Shown here one piece after another: positions 11,539 to 24,332 of a DNA stretch of 64,000 nt. Position 1 is the first letter of the stretch. Each line of letters opens with the position of its first letter. The stretch spans positions 328,438,194 to 328,502,193 of the forward strand of contig JAVHZZ010000003.1 in NCBI GenBank assembly GCA_036250195.1, given 5' to 3'. The notes beneath the pieces are model-generated. The model was not told where the DNA came from. It did no database searches and saw nothing but the letters and a program-made list of their open reading frames with translations. A program made the position numbers and the translations under genes. Source of the stretch: Mixophyes australis. Lineage: Eukaryota > Chordata > Amphibia > Anura > Limnodynastidae.

Positions 11539-12800
11539 CAAAGATTCTCAGTTTTAATAAATCAATTTTCTTTGATCTGTTGAACTTTAATTCAAAGTCA
11601 TTTACGATGTACAAAATGAATGATTTTTCACTACGTCTTAGCTGTGTTTTGTAAAGTATGGAGTAGGGGCACCTGGTTTGCGAAGTAGAGCAATTATTGA
11701 AAATTCTTGAAATGAAATATGGAGGTAGAATGGGTTAAATTTTAAGGGCATGTCACTGTGAACAAGGACTTAATTTTTGTACAAGCCCTGACTATGAACG
11801 GCATATATCGGGTTTCGTCTTATACTTTCAATGGAACACATTTTGTGCCTTTCAGGTACCCTGTGGAGGAGCGCATTTCTAGGTGCACTTTATCCAATAT
11901 AAAAGAACTTCAAGCACAAAATATGCAATTATAACAGACAGTCTTGATGTCCCCACATTTGCATGATTATTGTAAACCATATATGAGGCTAAACTAGTAT
12001 TTTAGGAGAAAGAATAAAAATGTAAGTTAATAGGGTGGTTTGAAAGTGAGTTGACTTTTGATATGATATTTACAAAAAAATCCCCTGCATTTCAATTAAG
12101 GATCATTAGCATGCTCGTTGATCCAACTAGTGTGCTAAACAGGCCAGCTAGCATGCTAATCTTGAAGGGTGCCACCTACCTGTGAGTAGTGCTGGCATTG
12201 AGCAAGGGGCTAGCAGGGGAAAGATAAACAGTTGCTGTGTATGCTATTAGCATATTGAGTACACACTTTCCATATGTCCTTTTGCCATGCAACCAGGTGA
12301 AGGAGGGTACATTTCTTTCTGGTGTAGGCTTCAAGGAGACAGGTTATGTCTATATTACAATTGTTTTAAACAAGTGAGAAGGTTATTAATGATTAAATAT
12401 ATTATTTACTGTTGCAGATGCAGCCGTTTTTCTTTGAGATGTGAAAGGAGGGGCTGAAGAAAGGTTTAACATTTAAAAAAACTATATAGAAATATATGTA
12501 AATAAATATAAATAAGTTAAGAAATATTTTATTAAAGTGACTTTGGTAAATATCTGTGGGAAACCTACATTTAAAAAACTTATTAACTAGGGAATGGATA
12601 GCTATAAATCAATTCATTAATGAACCCTCTTGATATTTCTCTTCATGTAGAGTACTGATGCACAGCCCGTGGCTTGCATTAGACCCGCACAGCCATCTGC
12701 AACGTCACAGAGTGTATCTGTTAGGGGCGGGCTGGGCCGAACAAGTAAATTTTATTTTGGGCCGCTTGGTGGTCCAGTGGTAATGCGATGCAGGCAGCCT
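11539..12800. other. No gene recognised
   Basis: AT-rich. TAGCATGCTAA-like palindromes recur at 12109-12165. Near 12662-12690 a GC-richer segment (ACAGCCCGTGG...GACCCGCAC) recurs in part at 12905-12927, suggesting duplicated flanks of an undefined insertion. Confidence 0.4.
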
Positions 12801-12818
12801 GTGCCAATGTGGTCGCAT

Positions 12819-12875
12819 CATTCGTTCATAGAATATTGTACTACAGCTTGTAGTACAATATTCTGTGAATGAGTG
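12819..12875. repeat. Long palindrome
   Basis: Arms 12819-12845 and 12849-12875 are near-perfect complements around a 3-base centre; the core is GAATATTGTACTACA. Weaker complementarity extends to about 12801-12895. Two mirror-image open frames over it are artefacts of the palindrome. Confidence 0.85.
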
Positions 12876-12940
12876 ACACAGCCACAATGAGTACTATGCA
12901 GTGTGACAGCCCATGCATGGACCGCACTTTTTTTTAACTA

Positions 12941-13430
12941 TCATCATCATCACCATTTATTTATATAGCGCCACTAATTCCGCAGCGCTGTTCAGATAAC
13001 TCACTCACATTAGTCCCTGCCCCATTGGGGCTTACAATATAAATTCCCTAACACACACAGACAGACACACAGATTAGGACCGATTTGTTAGCAGCCAATT
13101 AACCTACCAGTATGTTTTTGGAGTGTGGGAGGAAACCGGAGCACCCAGAGGAAACCCACGCAAAACATGGGGAGAACATACAAACTCCTCACAGATAAGT
13201 ATAAAAAAGGTAAAAAGAATCAATATATGGCGCTCCACTTTAGAGATGCTTGTAGCTACCTCTGGGCAAAAACACCTAATAAGCCCCAAACATACAGTAT
13301 GACAGCACACAAATATGAGAAACTGACAAGCGCTCCTATGCTAACAGATAAGGCTATAAGGCTATGGTCGGGAATTGAACTCATTACCCCAGTGCTGTAA
13401 GGTAGAAGCTAACCACTTAGCCACCATGTG
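12941..13430 (+). repeat. Conserved SINE-like / LINE-tail repeat with nested insertion
   Basis: The sequence opens with an (ATC)n stretch and TTTATTTATATAGCGCCA, continues through GTGGGAGGAAACCGGAGCA and GGGGAGAACATACAAACTCC, and resumes after an insertion with GGTCGGGAATTGAACTCAT to 13430. These blocks are widespread in fish and amphibian genomes as dispersed repeats. I do not assign a family name. 13200-13343 is a separate insertion. Confidence 0.65.
13200..13343. mobile_element. 144-bp insertion with 9-bp target duplication
   Basis: ACAGATAAG occurs at 13191-13199 and again at 13344-13352, and the host repeat reads on after the second copy. The inserted segment begins TATAAAAAAGG and contains ATATATGGCGCTCC. 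An ATATATGGCGCT motif also occurs at 17720-17731, which suggests a short dispersed family. Confidence 0.65.
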
Positions 13431-14779
13431 TTTAATAAACATGTAACTTTTTTATGTATATACATTTGATCATTACTTCACAGTTCAAGTAGTCACTGAG
13501 CACTGCAGAAATAATATGAAGCAAGCTATCTAGTGTCACATTTACCACCTTTGTGATGAAGTTTTTATACATGCAGCACCTTTCTTTTTCACTGTGATTA
13601 CAGATCAAACACCACAACTATGTAGTGCTTACTGTGTAAAGTGAAATATTAGTGTAAATAAATGTAAATACACTCACCATTTGGGTGGATAAAAGAATCC
13701 TTGGTCATAAACAAGTGCATTTTCCACTGGTCCCAGAGTATTGATAACATTTTCATAGCATCTTTATTATGAGATAATAATGCTTCATAGTGTATTAACT
13801 TTAAGCATATGATTAGAAATTAGGTAAAGAACTTACAGAGTCACTTTAAGATATAAGTGACTCCTCCATAGGAACTGTCCTCAGGGAAAGGTATGTTCTG
13901 GGTATGCTGTGAGATGATCTAAATGTTCTCTGACTCAGACCTATAGATTTTAGATCATCTACCACCATTCCCATCTTCAACACAGCTTCAGCTTCATCCA
14001 TCCAAGGACAAAGCATCCCCTAAAATTTCCCAGAAGAGCTGCTATCTAGTTTTTGCAAGTAAATGGTGCAATGCATACATTAACAGTAATATGCATGTTA
14101 ATGATGTAATTAATATAGTTATTGAAGGTTAATAATATATAAAGTGGTGCTAACATTAATTAAGAGCTGGTCTTGTGAGTAGTGATGCTCAAACTATTTG
14201 GAAAATGGTTCTTGAAAGAGATTGCTGAATCTAGCAGAAGTTTACAAATTTGCAGGAAATTATCAAACTGTTAGATGATTCAACCACAGTTCATCCTGTC
14301 GGAGCAGGTTCAAGCCTGTTCTAGTATATTCAACAAATGAATTGGACACTTCTGATTGCCATTTTAAAATGAAGTTCCAGGAGAGTGGGACGGAAGATTG
14401 TACATCAAGAGGACAGCACTCTTGCAGCCAGTAGACGTTACCAGTGCTATCCTAAATCTCCTGCTGGTACAAGGAGACCTTGTCAGGGAGCCAGTTGGTG
14501 TTCCTAGGCAGCTTCAATATTTACTTGGACAGGCATGTGCGGAGCTTGACTTGGTGAGTCATTCATCCTCAGTTCAGGGACATGGATGTATCACTGTCTT
14601 AATGGAAGTACTGATGAGTAAAGATTTATCAGAGACTGTTGCAGCTGATAAAAGGTTGTAATGATCCAGTTTTATGGTTGATTGTTAAAATGTCACTGCC
14701 AGAGATTGTGGTACCTTTTTGGTAAAGCTGATGTTGAGAACTTACAGATCTTTACAATGTGTCATGCATTGACTTCTGC
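13431..14779. other. No feature recognised
   Basis: AT-rich. An 87-codon open frame at 14398-14661 has no recognisable family. Confidence 0.45.
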
Positions 14780-15600
14780 ACTTGAGGATGATGTTATCAC
14801 TTTATCATTATCACTTTAACATTCAGGTTATCAGTTTCAGCAGTGTTACCTCTAGGTTACTGTCATTATTGTCTGCAGTTAATCATTAATTTTGACTCCA
14901 GTTTATGTTTTACCTTTAGTTTATTTGCCAATATTGTCTCCAGTTGATAACTAGTTTTACTTCCAGTTTATCACCACTATTATCTGGAGTGCATTACGAA
15001 TTATTAACTCCATTTTATGTTTTATCTCCAGTCTCACACCAATTTTACTTTCTGATTTATCACCATTTTTATCTCCAGTTTATCAATATCACCAGTTTAC
15101 CTCTAGTTTATCAACAGTAGTATATTCATTTTATCACCTGTTTTACCTACAGAATATGTTGTACCTCAAGTTTATGACCACTATTGTCTCAAGTTTATCA
15201 CCTATATTATCAGCAGTTTATCCCTTTTTTTACCTCCAGTTTATGTTATTGGAACTAGTTTATCACCACTATTATCTATAGTTTATTACTAGTTTTACTT
15301 CATTTTTATATTTTATCTCTAATTTATCACACTTTTTATCCCCAGTTCATTACCACTATTATCGCCAGTTCATCATCACTTTTACCTCATCAGTTTTACC
15401 TCTAGTTTATTACCAACGTATCTCCAGTATATCACCTGTATTATGTACAGCTTTTACCCAGTTAATTTTACCTCCAGTTTCATTTAGAATTACCTCCAAT
15501 TTGCCACCTCTTTTATCTATAATTTATCATCAGTTTTACCTCCAATTTATCATCACTATTATTTACAGATTATCACCACTTTTACCTCCAGTTTAAATAT
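14780..15600. repeat. Degenerate minisatellite (TTTAYC/ACCTCCAG motif)
   Basis: Dozens of diverged units built from AGTTTATCACC, TTTTACCTCCAG and ATTATCTCCAG alternate with a period of roughly 20-25 bp. Heavy divergence between units suggests an old array. Confidence 0.8.
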
Positions 15601-16663
15601 AACAGCGACTTAAATGGGCCCCAAATTATGTGCTTATGAACTGCAAATAAATATCAGGTTGTTGCTCAACATTAATTCATTTTGAATTTGGTTGAACAAT
15701 TCAAGTATTTTTACTTGCAAGCAAACTTTACTCTTAAAGATCAGGTCTTCAACTCAAATGAATAATTTTGATTATTGCTTATTGAATTTATATTTCTTAA
15801 ATAACAGATGTCACAATGTCTACAGGTCATGTGCCTGTAATATATGTAAGCATAATAACAGCAAGTATCTTTGTTGAGACAGAATTCTGTCCGCTAACAT
15901 TTGTGAACTAATGAAATTCATGCTATAGCACATAGCACTGAACGTTACAGAGATAGTAACACAGTAATACAGAGCAAATTAGTATAGAGTAATTTCTGTG
16001 AGAATAAAGCCTGCATTGTTAAGCATTATTCCAGGAACAGATTATGTGTAATATCCCTTATATCCATAAATCATGGACCTCAAATCACTAGATATTCCGA
16101 AACAACAACAACTCTGTAGCTTTCCTGCTGATAAATTGGCATCAACTGGGTCTGCAGACCACTTGAATATGGTATGCAGAATATTGCAGCTGCACTACTG
16201 TGCAATGTTATACACTTGGTATGCATGAGTTATTATGCAAAACAAATATTGACTTAGGTTTTCATTTTATTATCAGTCATTTGATTGAAATAGTCTGAAA
16301 ATTAATACAAAACATATCTGATGGGTGGTAAAGCAAAAAATAAAAAAGATGATCTGCTGTCAGAGATTAAAATATTTAGTTACAATCAGTTCACCAAAGA
16401 AGTTTGCAATAATTTAATAATCCATCTATTTTGAGTTTTGTAGGTTGCAATGAAGAGAAATGGTGCTGCCACAGCAATGTGGCAAATTAATTGCACTTTC
16501 AGAATTAAAAGACTCAAATCATACACTATTGTCATTTAAATATTTAAAATTTGGTTAATGTGTTGTACTTTTTACAGGTACTGTAGAGTAATGGAAATGT
16601 CTCACACTTAATGTACATTATTGTATTTATTTTGTAACAAAAATGCAGGAGAACACCTTAGTT
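15601..16663. other. AT-rich stretch, no feature recognised
   Basis: Neither coding similarity nor repeat structure was seen. Confidence 0.5.
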
Positions 16664-16891
16664 CAGTGATGGGCAGCATGCGGCACTATGGTCGCACAAG
16701 TTGTACATAGCTTGTATAACTTGTAACACTTGTTTTAAAATCCTTGCTGCTGTTTTATTAGACAGCTATCATTTTGTATGATTAAATTCATTGTTTAACT
16801 TACTTCTGATATTAATTGCAATGTGAAGCTCTTTTGAAGATTAGAGGGCTGCCTTTGCGGGCCCAAAAGTGTATCAAGATGCCTATCACTG
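16664..16891. mobile_element. hAT (Charlie-like) MITE, 228 bp
   Basis: The ends CAGTGATGGGC and GCCTATCACTG are inverted repeats of the CAGTG class seen in vertebrate hAT elements. Flanks are CCTTAGTT (16656-16663) and CCTTAGAC (16892-16899), an 8-bp duplication with two mismatches. It has no coding capacity and a different terminal sequence from the TAGAGATG hAT family elsewhere in the window. Confidence 0.7.
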
Positions 16892-18769
16892 CCTTAGACA
16901 CTTAAGACATAGTAGTAACAATTGGAAACATTTGTGTATTGTAATGTAGTTACTAAACATAATTTCAATGTTTGACTCTAAAATTGCCATCTAACATAAT
17001 AATCTGAAATAAACATTAAACTAACATTGGAAATGGAAAACAAATTGCAAATGCAAAATACATTTTTCATATACAAACCAGGGAGACTGGCATGCTGGGC
17101 AAGGAATGCCCTTATCCTCTGTAACAGTTCTTTCTTCACACTGTTAGACACTCAGGTTCTGCCTCTACATAGCTTACACTGTTGTGGACGAGAGGGCACA
17201 TGTTGGAGCAGGGAAAGTTGTAACTGTATAATTCTTTAATTTATGTTATACATTTTAATAGAAGCCATTCTATCTATTTATAATTGCCAACCCTGCCTTC
17301 TAGAAATTGTATTATTTCCTCTGTATGAGTATATTGTTTATAGTATTTATTTCCACATGGTGTTTAAATGTGTGGAATTGTTAAATTATATGACTAATAA
17401 ATCATTTAAAGATATGCACTCTACAATAGATGCAGGCAGGAGGGAAGGATGAAAACTGAACTAATTAGTAGAGAGAGAAGGAATACAATTGTTTCTATGT
17501 AACAACACAGAGAAAGGGCCGGAATGAACTTGAACTTGATATTATTATTTTTTTTTAAAAAAAAGTCATCTTTTAAGAATTGCATTTATAATTTCAAAAC
17601 ACAATGCAAAAAGCAAAAACAATTACCAGTGACCAGATTAGTAGTGATGTACAAATAGGTAAACAAGCCACCAGGTGAACATGATTATTTTAAAATGTAC
17701 AGAAGGAGAAATGATTGTTGATATATGGCGCTGGCAAAAGAAAAAACACATGGCACCAAGCTTATTGGGATGTGTGATGGTGTATTTTGGGTGGGGATAA
17801 AATGAGGTAGGGGATAATCTAGGGAAAGAGCAGTTGAAGCCAAGCCCAGGACTCCCGCTGTCACCAGATCTGCTGTGGGGGAATAGGAGCACTTATATGT
17901 GACAGGAGACTAAATTAAAGTAGCACAAGTTTTTGGTTAACCACGAAAGCAAACACTTAACTATAGGGCCTCTTGGGCAGATGGACAGTTATAGATGAGC
18001 CAATCACACCAAATTTGGATATATTTCTAAGCTTTGTCTAAGTTTTAAATTTGTGCATTTTAGTACGCTAAGATTTACTCCATGGTCCAAGTACCATATT
18101 TTATGGAGGAATTGGTGCCGTAAAAGTAGCAGTGCTTGTAAAGGCTTCAGTGATTATTTTCTCCCTTTTTCTGGGTAAACATTCCATTTATTACTGTTCA
18201 GTAGTGTACCATACAGTACATGTACAGTATGTACATGGTAAAACATATGCTATACTGCAAAATAACATACTGTGCCTATGGTTAAAGTTAGTGTGAGTTA
18301 CAGCCCCAATCACTGTGTGACAGTGTATCACTTTAGGAAATGTACTCCATGAGCAAACGGCACAGAGGCACAAGCACCTTGGGGGATGATAAGTGTTGTG
18401 GAGTGGTGTTCACTCAGGTTTACTGCTTTTCTCGTGTTGTACCTGTGGCAAAAACTAGTATCAGTATGGCAGCCATACAGGGAAGAGGGATATACAGAAT
18501 GCAAATAAGATTTTTTGAAGGCCCATACATTACTACAATTTGTCTGAATTTCAATTCCAAAGTCACCAATTGTGTCAAAATTTGTTTTTTTTCAATTCTG
18601 ATTGCAAATTGTCATTCACTTTAATTAGATTTGACAGACAGGATTCCAGTTTTGATTCGGCTCATCTATTTCTTATTTACATTATCTGCCATCTACAATC
18701 TGAAGCAAATTAAGGAAACTTGAAAGGCATAAAGCTATCATTTTTGAGACAATCAGAGATGTATCCTTC
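16892..18769. other. No gene recognised
   Basis: AT-rich DNA. A TATGGCGCT motif near 17723 resembles the insertion at 13200-13343. Short palindromic TACATGTA / GTACATG motifs occur at about 18205-18240. Confidence 0.4.
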
Positions 18770-19512
18770 TGTACTTTGCTCCTTTTTGCATTGAAGGTTG
18801 GTGGCGATAACCATGTCTGGATTGGAACTTTACAAAGGAATTATTAGAAACATTAAGTGATGATGACTGAGAAATTACAGTTGGCACTTCACCATCTTCG
18901 TCAGATGCAGCTTCAGTCCCAGAATGATTAACATGTACCTCATCATTACTCTCATCACCATGAGCAAGGACAACAATGCTAGATGTACAATTAATATGCT
19001 CATTGTTATCTTTTGGCCTGCCATCTGATTTGTCAGTTTTTGGTTGCTTTTCTCAAAGGAGCTTATGATGACTTTTCATATGATGAATCAGGACTAATGT
19101 TCTGAGAATAATTTCCTGGTGACCTCAAATGATCATTTCTGCAAATAGTATCCATTGCCGTTATTCCAAACCAGCAGTTTTCTTGTAGATTGCAGAAGAT
19201 GAAAAACTAGTCATGGCATTGTCTAATACTGAGTTATTGATTTCACTTGGCCTAAGATAAATTATACTTTCCTTCACAGTATACATTTTTGGTGGGGCAG
19301 GGATGAGGGGAATAATACTTCTCCAATGCAATTGGTGGAACACACAATTTGTTTTTGCTTTCAGTGGCAGCTGCACAAAGTTGAATGGCTGTTCTTTTCT
19401 TCATCGTCACACTTTTATACATATTTGCAAACAGTTTACAGAAATAGGTTGTCTAATGTAATTTCATTTTGTGAGGCTATGATACCAGAAACTGCAGAGA
19501 TAACATCATATT
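18770..19512 (-). pseudogene. Possible decayed coding remnant, family unknown
   Basis: Minus-strand translations contain protein-like pieces such as HGDESNDEVHVNHSGTEAASDE and MYTVKESIIYLRPSEINNS, separated by stops and frameshifts. Further pieces continue beyond the inserted hAT MITE to about 20340, for example TEWSDEDENASLIYKLKS. The acidic, serine-rich composition recalls transposase N-termini, but I cannot name a family. It may be spurious. Confidence 0.3.
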
Positions 19513-20089
19513 TAGAGATGCTCGGGCTCGGTTTTCTGAAAACCGAGCCCACCCGAACGTAGGGGCTCGGTACTTTCGCGTGTCCTCGGATCTGAGGAAA
19601 AATGTCATTGTTGCATTGTCGGATCTCGCAGGTTTTGGATTGCATAAGTGCCTCCCTCCCCAGGAGATCCAGCGCTATTGCTCACACAGAAACAGGGGTA
19701 TCAGTGTTCTTGTCACTCTCCATTCTTCAGTGACATTGCTCAGTGCCGTCTCTCACACAGAAACATGGGTAGCAGTGTTCTTGTCACTCTCCAGTACCAT
19801 TGCTCAGTGCCATTGCTCATACAGAAACAGAAGGAGTAGCAGTGTTCTTGTCACTTTACAAAAATTGACTGGAAATGACTGGAAAATAATGTTATTGAGG
19901 TTAATAATAATGTAGGAACAAAAAAAAAAACAAATTATGTGATTTTCGTGAAAAAATAGAGATTTGAAAAAAAATAGGGATCCAAATCCAAAACCAAAAC
20001 ACACGAGGGTGGTTTTGCCAAAATCAAAATCAAAACACAAAGTTAATCCAGATCCAAAACCAAAAACAGGGGGTCAGTGAACATCTCTA
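19513..20089. mobile_element. Non-autonomous hAT element of the TAGAGATG family
   Basis: The element begins TAGAGATGCTCGGGCTCGG and ends GGTCAGTGAACATCTCTA. Perfect 8-bp duplications ATCATATT lie at 19505-19512 and 20090-20097. The left end holds a hairpin with perfect 13-bp arms (19524-19550). The right subterminal block shares TTGAGGTTAATAATAATGTA and the AAAACCAAAAC-rich tail with the elements at 44788 and 61248-63941. Internally, three diverged copies of a CACTCTCCA / CAGAAACA segment of about 50-65 bp lie at about 19670-19860. No transposase is present. Confidence 0.92.
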
Positions 20090-20097
20090 ATCATATT

Positions 20098-21176
20098 GCA
20101 TATAACTGACAAATATTTGGCACATATTACATTTTTTAAATTCAAAATAAGTTGAATGAGCAATGCATCAACACTACTTGTTTGTTTCATTACCCCTGGC
20201 ACAAGCCTTAGTACTTTCCTGTACAATGTGCTTAGTAATGTGGAATTGTCTGTGCACATTTGCCACTTTTTCCTGTGCCAGACTTAAGCTTATAAATTAG
20301 TGATGCATTTTCATCCTCATCTGACCATTCTGTACCCAGGGTAAGAGTAAATATTCATCCTTATCATCCCCTTGTCATTTTTGTGGGGGTACTTTTTATT
20401 TTCTTACACAAATAATCATTTTATATAAAGTAACTGACAGTTAATATTTTATAAATGATCAAAATTATTTTTTTTATATTTTTTAATTCAAACAGCAAGC
20501 GTTACTGTGTTCAGAATTATGATGTCACCATACACCATATGCATTTGTCTTTCGTATTTAAACAGTTAAAATGTATTAATTTAATCTCAACTGTGTGAAA
20601 ACTGACTCAAACATAACAGGACAAAAAATGCTCGAACTATCTTTAATTTTTCTAAATTTAAAAAAATTCTAGCAGATGTTAAAATTGTTGTACTGTTAAG
20701 AGAAACATAACTGTATTAGTAAATATAGGGCTTACTAAGTCAGATTTAAATGTACCAAGTGTGCATAGAACAGAAGTGAAGATGAAGATTAAATATTCAG
20801 AGACAGGACCAACTCACGTCAACATCACAATTACAAATAGTAACATTCACAGGCATTTGCCCCCAGAATAATCCTGGAAGAAAAAGTGTAAGAAGGACAG
20901 TGATCTCCTTTTTTAAAGCTATTGATATGTAACATTTGTTGATCTTTGCTGATTGGTTTATGTTCACTGTAATTGCAGCAATAAGTTTTCTATCAGCTCA
21001 GAATGGATCACAAAAAAGGTAAAAGGAAACACAATAGTGTGTAATGTTTTTCAACAAGTGATATTCAAATCAATAAATGTGCCGCTCACCTTATAGATGA
21101 GCGATAAATTGTGTCCTTCTTTGTGGGATCTTCTAAAGTCTCTCAGGTTCCCCAACATGTGGAAAATAAAAACATA
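20098..21176. other. No gene recognised
   Basis: The first 240 bp may continue the broken minus-strand remnant left of the hAT insertion. The rest is AT-rich without recognised structure. Confidence 0.4.
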
Positions 21177-21792
21177 CCGTATTTTCCCATGTATAAGATG
21201 CACCCATGTATAAGACGCACCTCAATTTTGGGGCCCAAAATTTAAATAAAGATGTATTACAATAAGTTACTGAAGCAGAAGGCTTGTCTGGTTGTGATTT
21301 TAGTGAGAGATCTCACATCAGGTCTAGAGGAGCAGAATTTACAATAAAGTCCCACATTCAGTTACAGGAAGGCAGTGCTGATGCACAGCGCTGTACATAC
21401 CATACTACATGCTGGGCTAAATTATCGGCAGTCAGCGGAGACTGGGAGGTGCCTGAATGAGCTGATGGTCTTTTTACCTGAAACTGGCAGATCTGTTCAG
21501 CGGGGACTCCTCTCTCATACCCTCACAACAGGGGTCACCTGGGCTCAATTATCGGTGGTCAGCGGAGCTGCCGGTCACGTGACTGACAGCTCCGAGACAT
21601 CAGAGACTGTGGGAGGCGCCTGAAGGTCCTGCAAGCGCAGATCTGTTCAGCGGGGACTCCTCTCTCATCCCCTCACACCAGGGATCATCTTCTTCATTCA
21701 GGTAAGTAGCGCTGGCAGTGTATAAGACGCACCCTTTTTATATACCCAAAATTTGGGGGGAAAAGGTGCGTCTTATACATGGGGAAATACGG
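21177..21792. mobile_element. Tc1/mariner-like MITE, 616 bp
   Basis: The ends CCGTATTTTCCCATGTATAA and the complement of 21773-21792 are inverted repeats, flanked by TA on both sides (21175-21176 and 21793-21794), the mariner-type target. A second internal copy of the ATGTATAAGACGCACC motif follows the left end. The GC-rich interior carries an imperfect direct repeat (GATCTGTTCAGCGGGGACTC at about 21490 and 21640). No transposase is encoded. Confidence 0.85.
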
Positions 21793-21794
21793 TA

Positions 21795-22539
21795 TTATAT
21801 TGCAGAGTGCAAGAAGTATTTTTTTTTAATAATAAATAAAATATATATTATGCTCACCTTTATTAAGTGAGAAAAAACTGCTGCTTTAATAAATCTTTAA
21901 AACGTTTTCTGTTTCAGATTTAAATTTTCTAAAGCATAAATTGCTAAAATAGTGTAAAATCATCAATGTATTTGGATTGATTTGTATTAATTTGTATTAA
22001 TCTAAATCATTGCACTCACACTGCTTTCAGGTTTCAACAGCATATGTCCATTATACAGATGGTAGATGATGAATTAGCGTTATTCTTTATGATGACGGTG
22101 GGGTTCCATATACACTTTTGTACACGTTTCATGAACCTATCCTGTTTTTAAGAGAGGTAGTAAACAGCTCCCTTTATATGAAATACTGAGAAAATGGTAA
22201 TTTTATATAGCAGAGTTTTGCTTTTCTGTATAATCAGTGGTTGCTAGTGATGAAATATACATAGCTACATACCAGTTAGACAGAAAATAAGCGATAAGTT
22301 TCCAACTTCAACCTTATCTATAGTCTAACAAAGTTAAGATAGATTAATGCAATACAAAATCCTCAGTGATCAGCTGCCAATTTAACCTTTCAGGAAATTA
22401 TTGCTTTCTGAGCCAGGGTTGGATTATTCATTAGGTGCTGCAGGTGGCCGCCTAGGGCCCTTTGGGTCCTAGAGGTTTGGCCTGGCTACCACCCACCACT
22501 TAAGTTCATTTTTTACAATAAAACCTGAAACAGGGCCCA
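21795..22539. other. No gene recognised
   Basis: AT-rich. A short repeat-like block (CAGGGTTGGATTATTCATTAGG) at about 22415-22490 resembles the end of a frog dispersed repeat, but no partner end was found. Confidence 0.4.
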
Positions 22540-22835
22540 GTTTCAGCCAGGGGACATTCCAGAAATACATTTGTGCAGCTTGTCCTGCGTCTGGTTAATG
22601 GAAGCATAACACAGTTGCAGCATGAGAGAAAAGCTGGTGGGCAGTGGGGCATGAGAGGAGAAATCTGGTGGACAGAGAGACATGTTAGAGAAAAGCTGGT
22701 TGGCAAATGGTAATAAAAATATATAAAAAGCTTTTCGGCAGAGGGACATTTGAGGGAAAAGCTTGTGGGCAGAATGTGTGAGAAAAGCTGGTGGGCAGGG
22801 GGTAGCATGTGAGGTAAAAGCTTGTGGACAGTAAT
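22540..22835. repeat. Degenerate minisatellite (GAAAAGCTGGTGGGCAG motif)
   Basis: About seven diverged units of roughly 40-55 bp carry GAGAAAAGCTGGTGGGCAG and GGGGCATG. The complementary-strand open frames (22506-22808) are products of the repeat. Confidence 0.75.
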
Positions 22836-23510
22836 GGGTAGGTCAGTGTGTATATCAGGTGTGTGATATCAGTGTGACCTGTATATAGTGATCAGTTTGT
22901 ATTAGCTGTGTGATATCAGTGTGACTTGGGATCAATGTGTATTCAGTGTTTGATATAAGTGTGGTCTGTGCATAGTGATCAATGTGTACCAGGTGTGTGA
23001 TATCTGTGTGACCTGTATATAGTGATCAGTTTGTATTAGCTGTATGATATCAGTGAGACCCTTTGTATAGTGATCAGTGTGTATTCAGTGCTTGAAATGA
23101 GTGTGATCTGTGCATAGTGACCAATGTGTACCAGGTGTGTGATATCTGTGTGACCTGTGTAAAGTGAGTGATAAGTGTGTATAAGATGTGAGATATCAGT
23201 GTTACCTGTTTATAATGATCATATGTGCCAAGAATATGATATAAATATGACGTGTATAATGATCAGTGTGTATCAGGTGTCTGATATCAGTGTGACCTGT
23301 GTATAGTGATCATTATGTATCAGGTGTGTGATATCATTGTGACCTGTTTACAGTGATCACTAGGAATCAGGTGTACAATTTCAGTGTTCCCTCTGAATAG
23401 TGTAAGTGTGTACCATGTGTGTTATACTGGTGTGACCAGGGAATAGTAATCAGTGTATATTATTTGTGTGATGTCTGTGTGACTTGTGTACAGTGAGCAG
23501 TGTGTATAAG
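22836..23510. repeat. 47-bp tandem repeat array, left part
   Basis: The units contain GTGTGATATCAGTGTGACCTG and TATAGTGATCAGTGTGTA. TGATAT is spaced 47 bp apart at several positions (22864, 22911, 22951, 22998, 23045), with small indels. The array is interrupted by the hAT element that follows and resumes on its other side at 26773. Confidence 0.85.
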
Positions 23511-23825
23511 TAGGGATGTGCACCGGCGACTTTCGGTGTCTCGTGTTTTGTGTTTTGGATTCGGATTTTCGTGATGTTTTGGGTTCGGATTTGTTTCGCA
23601 AAACACCTGCCGAAAGGTTTTGGTTCGGATTTAAGGTTTTGGATTCAGATTTTTTTTGAAAAAAGCATAAAAAGTTCAAAAATCAAGCTTTTGGGCTTAT
23701 TTTCACTCCTACGATATTATTAACCTCAATAACATTCATTAACAAGCATTTCCACTAATTTACAGTGTATTCTGAACACCTCACAATATAGTTATTAGTC
23801 CAAAACGTTGCAACGAGGTATCTTT

Positions 23826-24332
23826 CTGGACTGCGTAGTGGAGTGGTCCCCACAATATAATAAGAAAACCATTAACTGGTCTTAATCACACCAAAAAATG
23901 TACCTGGACTGCGTAGAGGAGTGGTCACCACAATATAATTTAAAAACCCTGAACTTGTATGATTTGCACCAATAAATGTATCTGGACTGCGTAGAGGAGT
24001 GGTCACCACAATATAATTTAAAAACCCTGAACTTCTATGATTCGCACCAATAAATGTATCTGGACTGCGTAGAGGAGTGGTCACCACAATATAATTTAAA
24101 AACCCTGAACTTCTATGATTCGCACCAATAAATGTATCTGGACTGCGTAGAGGAGTGGTCACCACAATATAAATTAAAAACCCTGAACTTGTATGAATCG
24201 CACCAATAAATGTATCTGGACTGCGTAGAGGAGTGGGTCACCACAATATAATAAGAAAACCATCAACTGGTCTTAATCGCACCAAAAAATGTACCTGGAC
24301 TGCGTAGAGGAGTGGGTCACCACAATATATGA
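23826..24332. repeat. 78-bp tandem repeat, seven units
   Basis: The motif CTGGACTGCGTAGAGGAGTGG starts near 23826 and at 23904, 23982, 24060, 24138, 24216 and 24295, spaced 78 bp (the last step 79). Because 78 is divisible by three, it yields a spurious 97-codon open frame. The array lies exactly where the transposase reading frame breaks off. Confidence 0.93.

Noticed and set aside
12669..12887. Two opposing open frames with nearly the same protein
   Set aside because: They mirror each other because they cover a palindrome; neither has family resemblance.
23872..24165. 97-codon open frame with three perfect internal repeats
   Set aside because: It is only the 78-bp satellite read in a frame divisible by three; no start context or homology.
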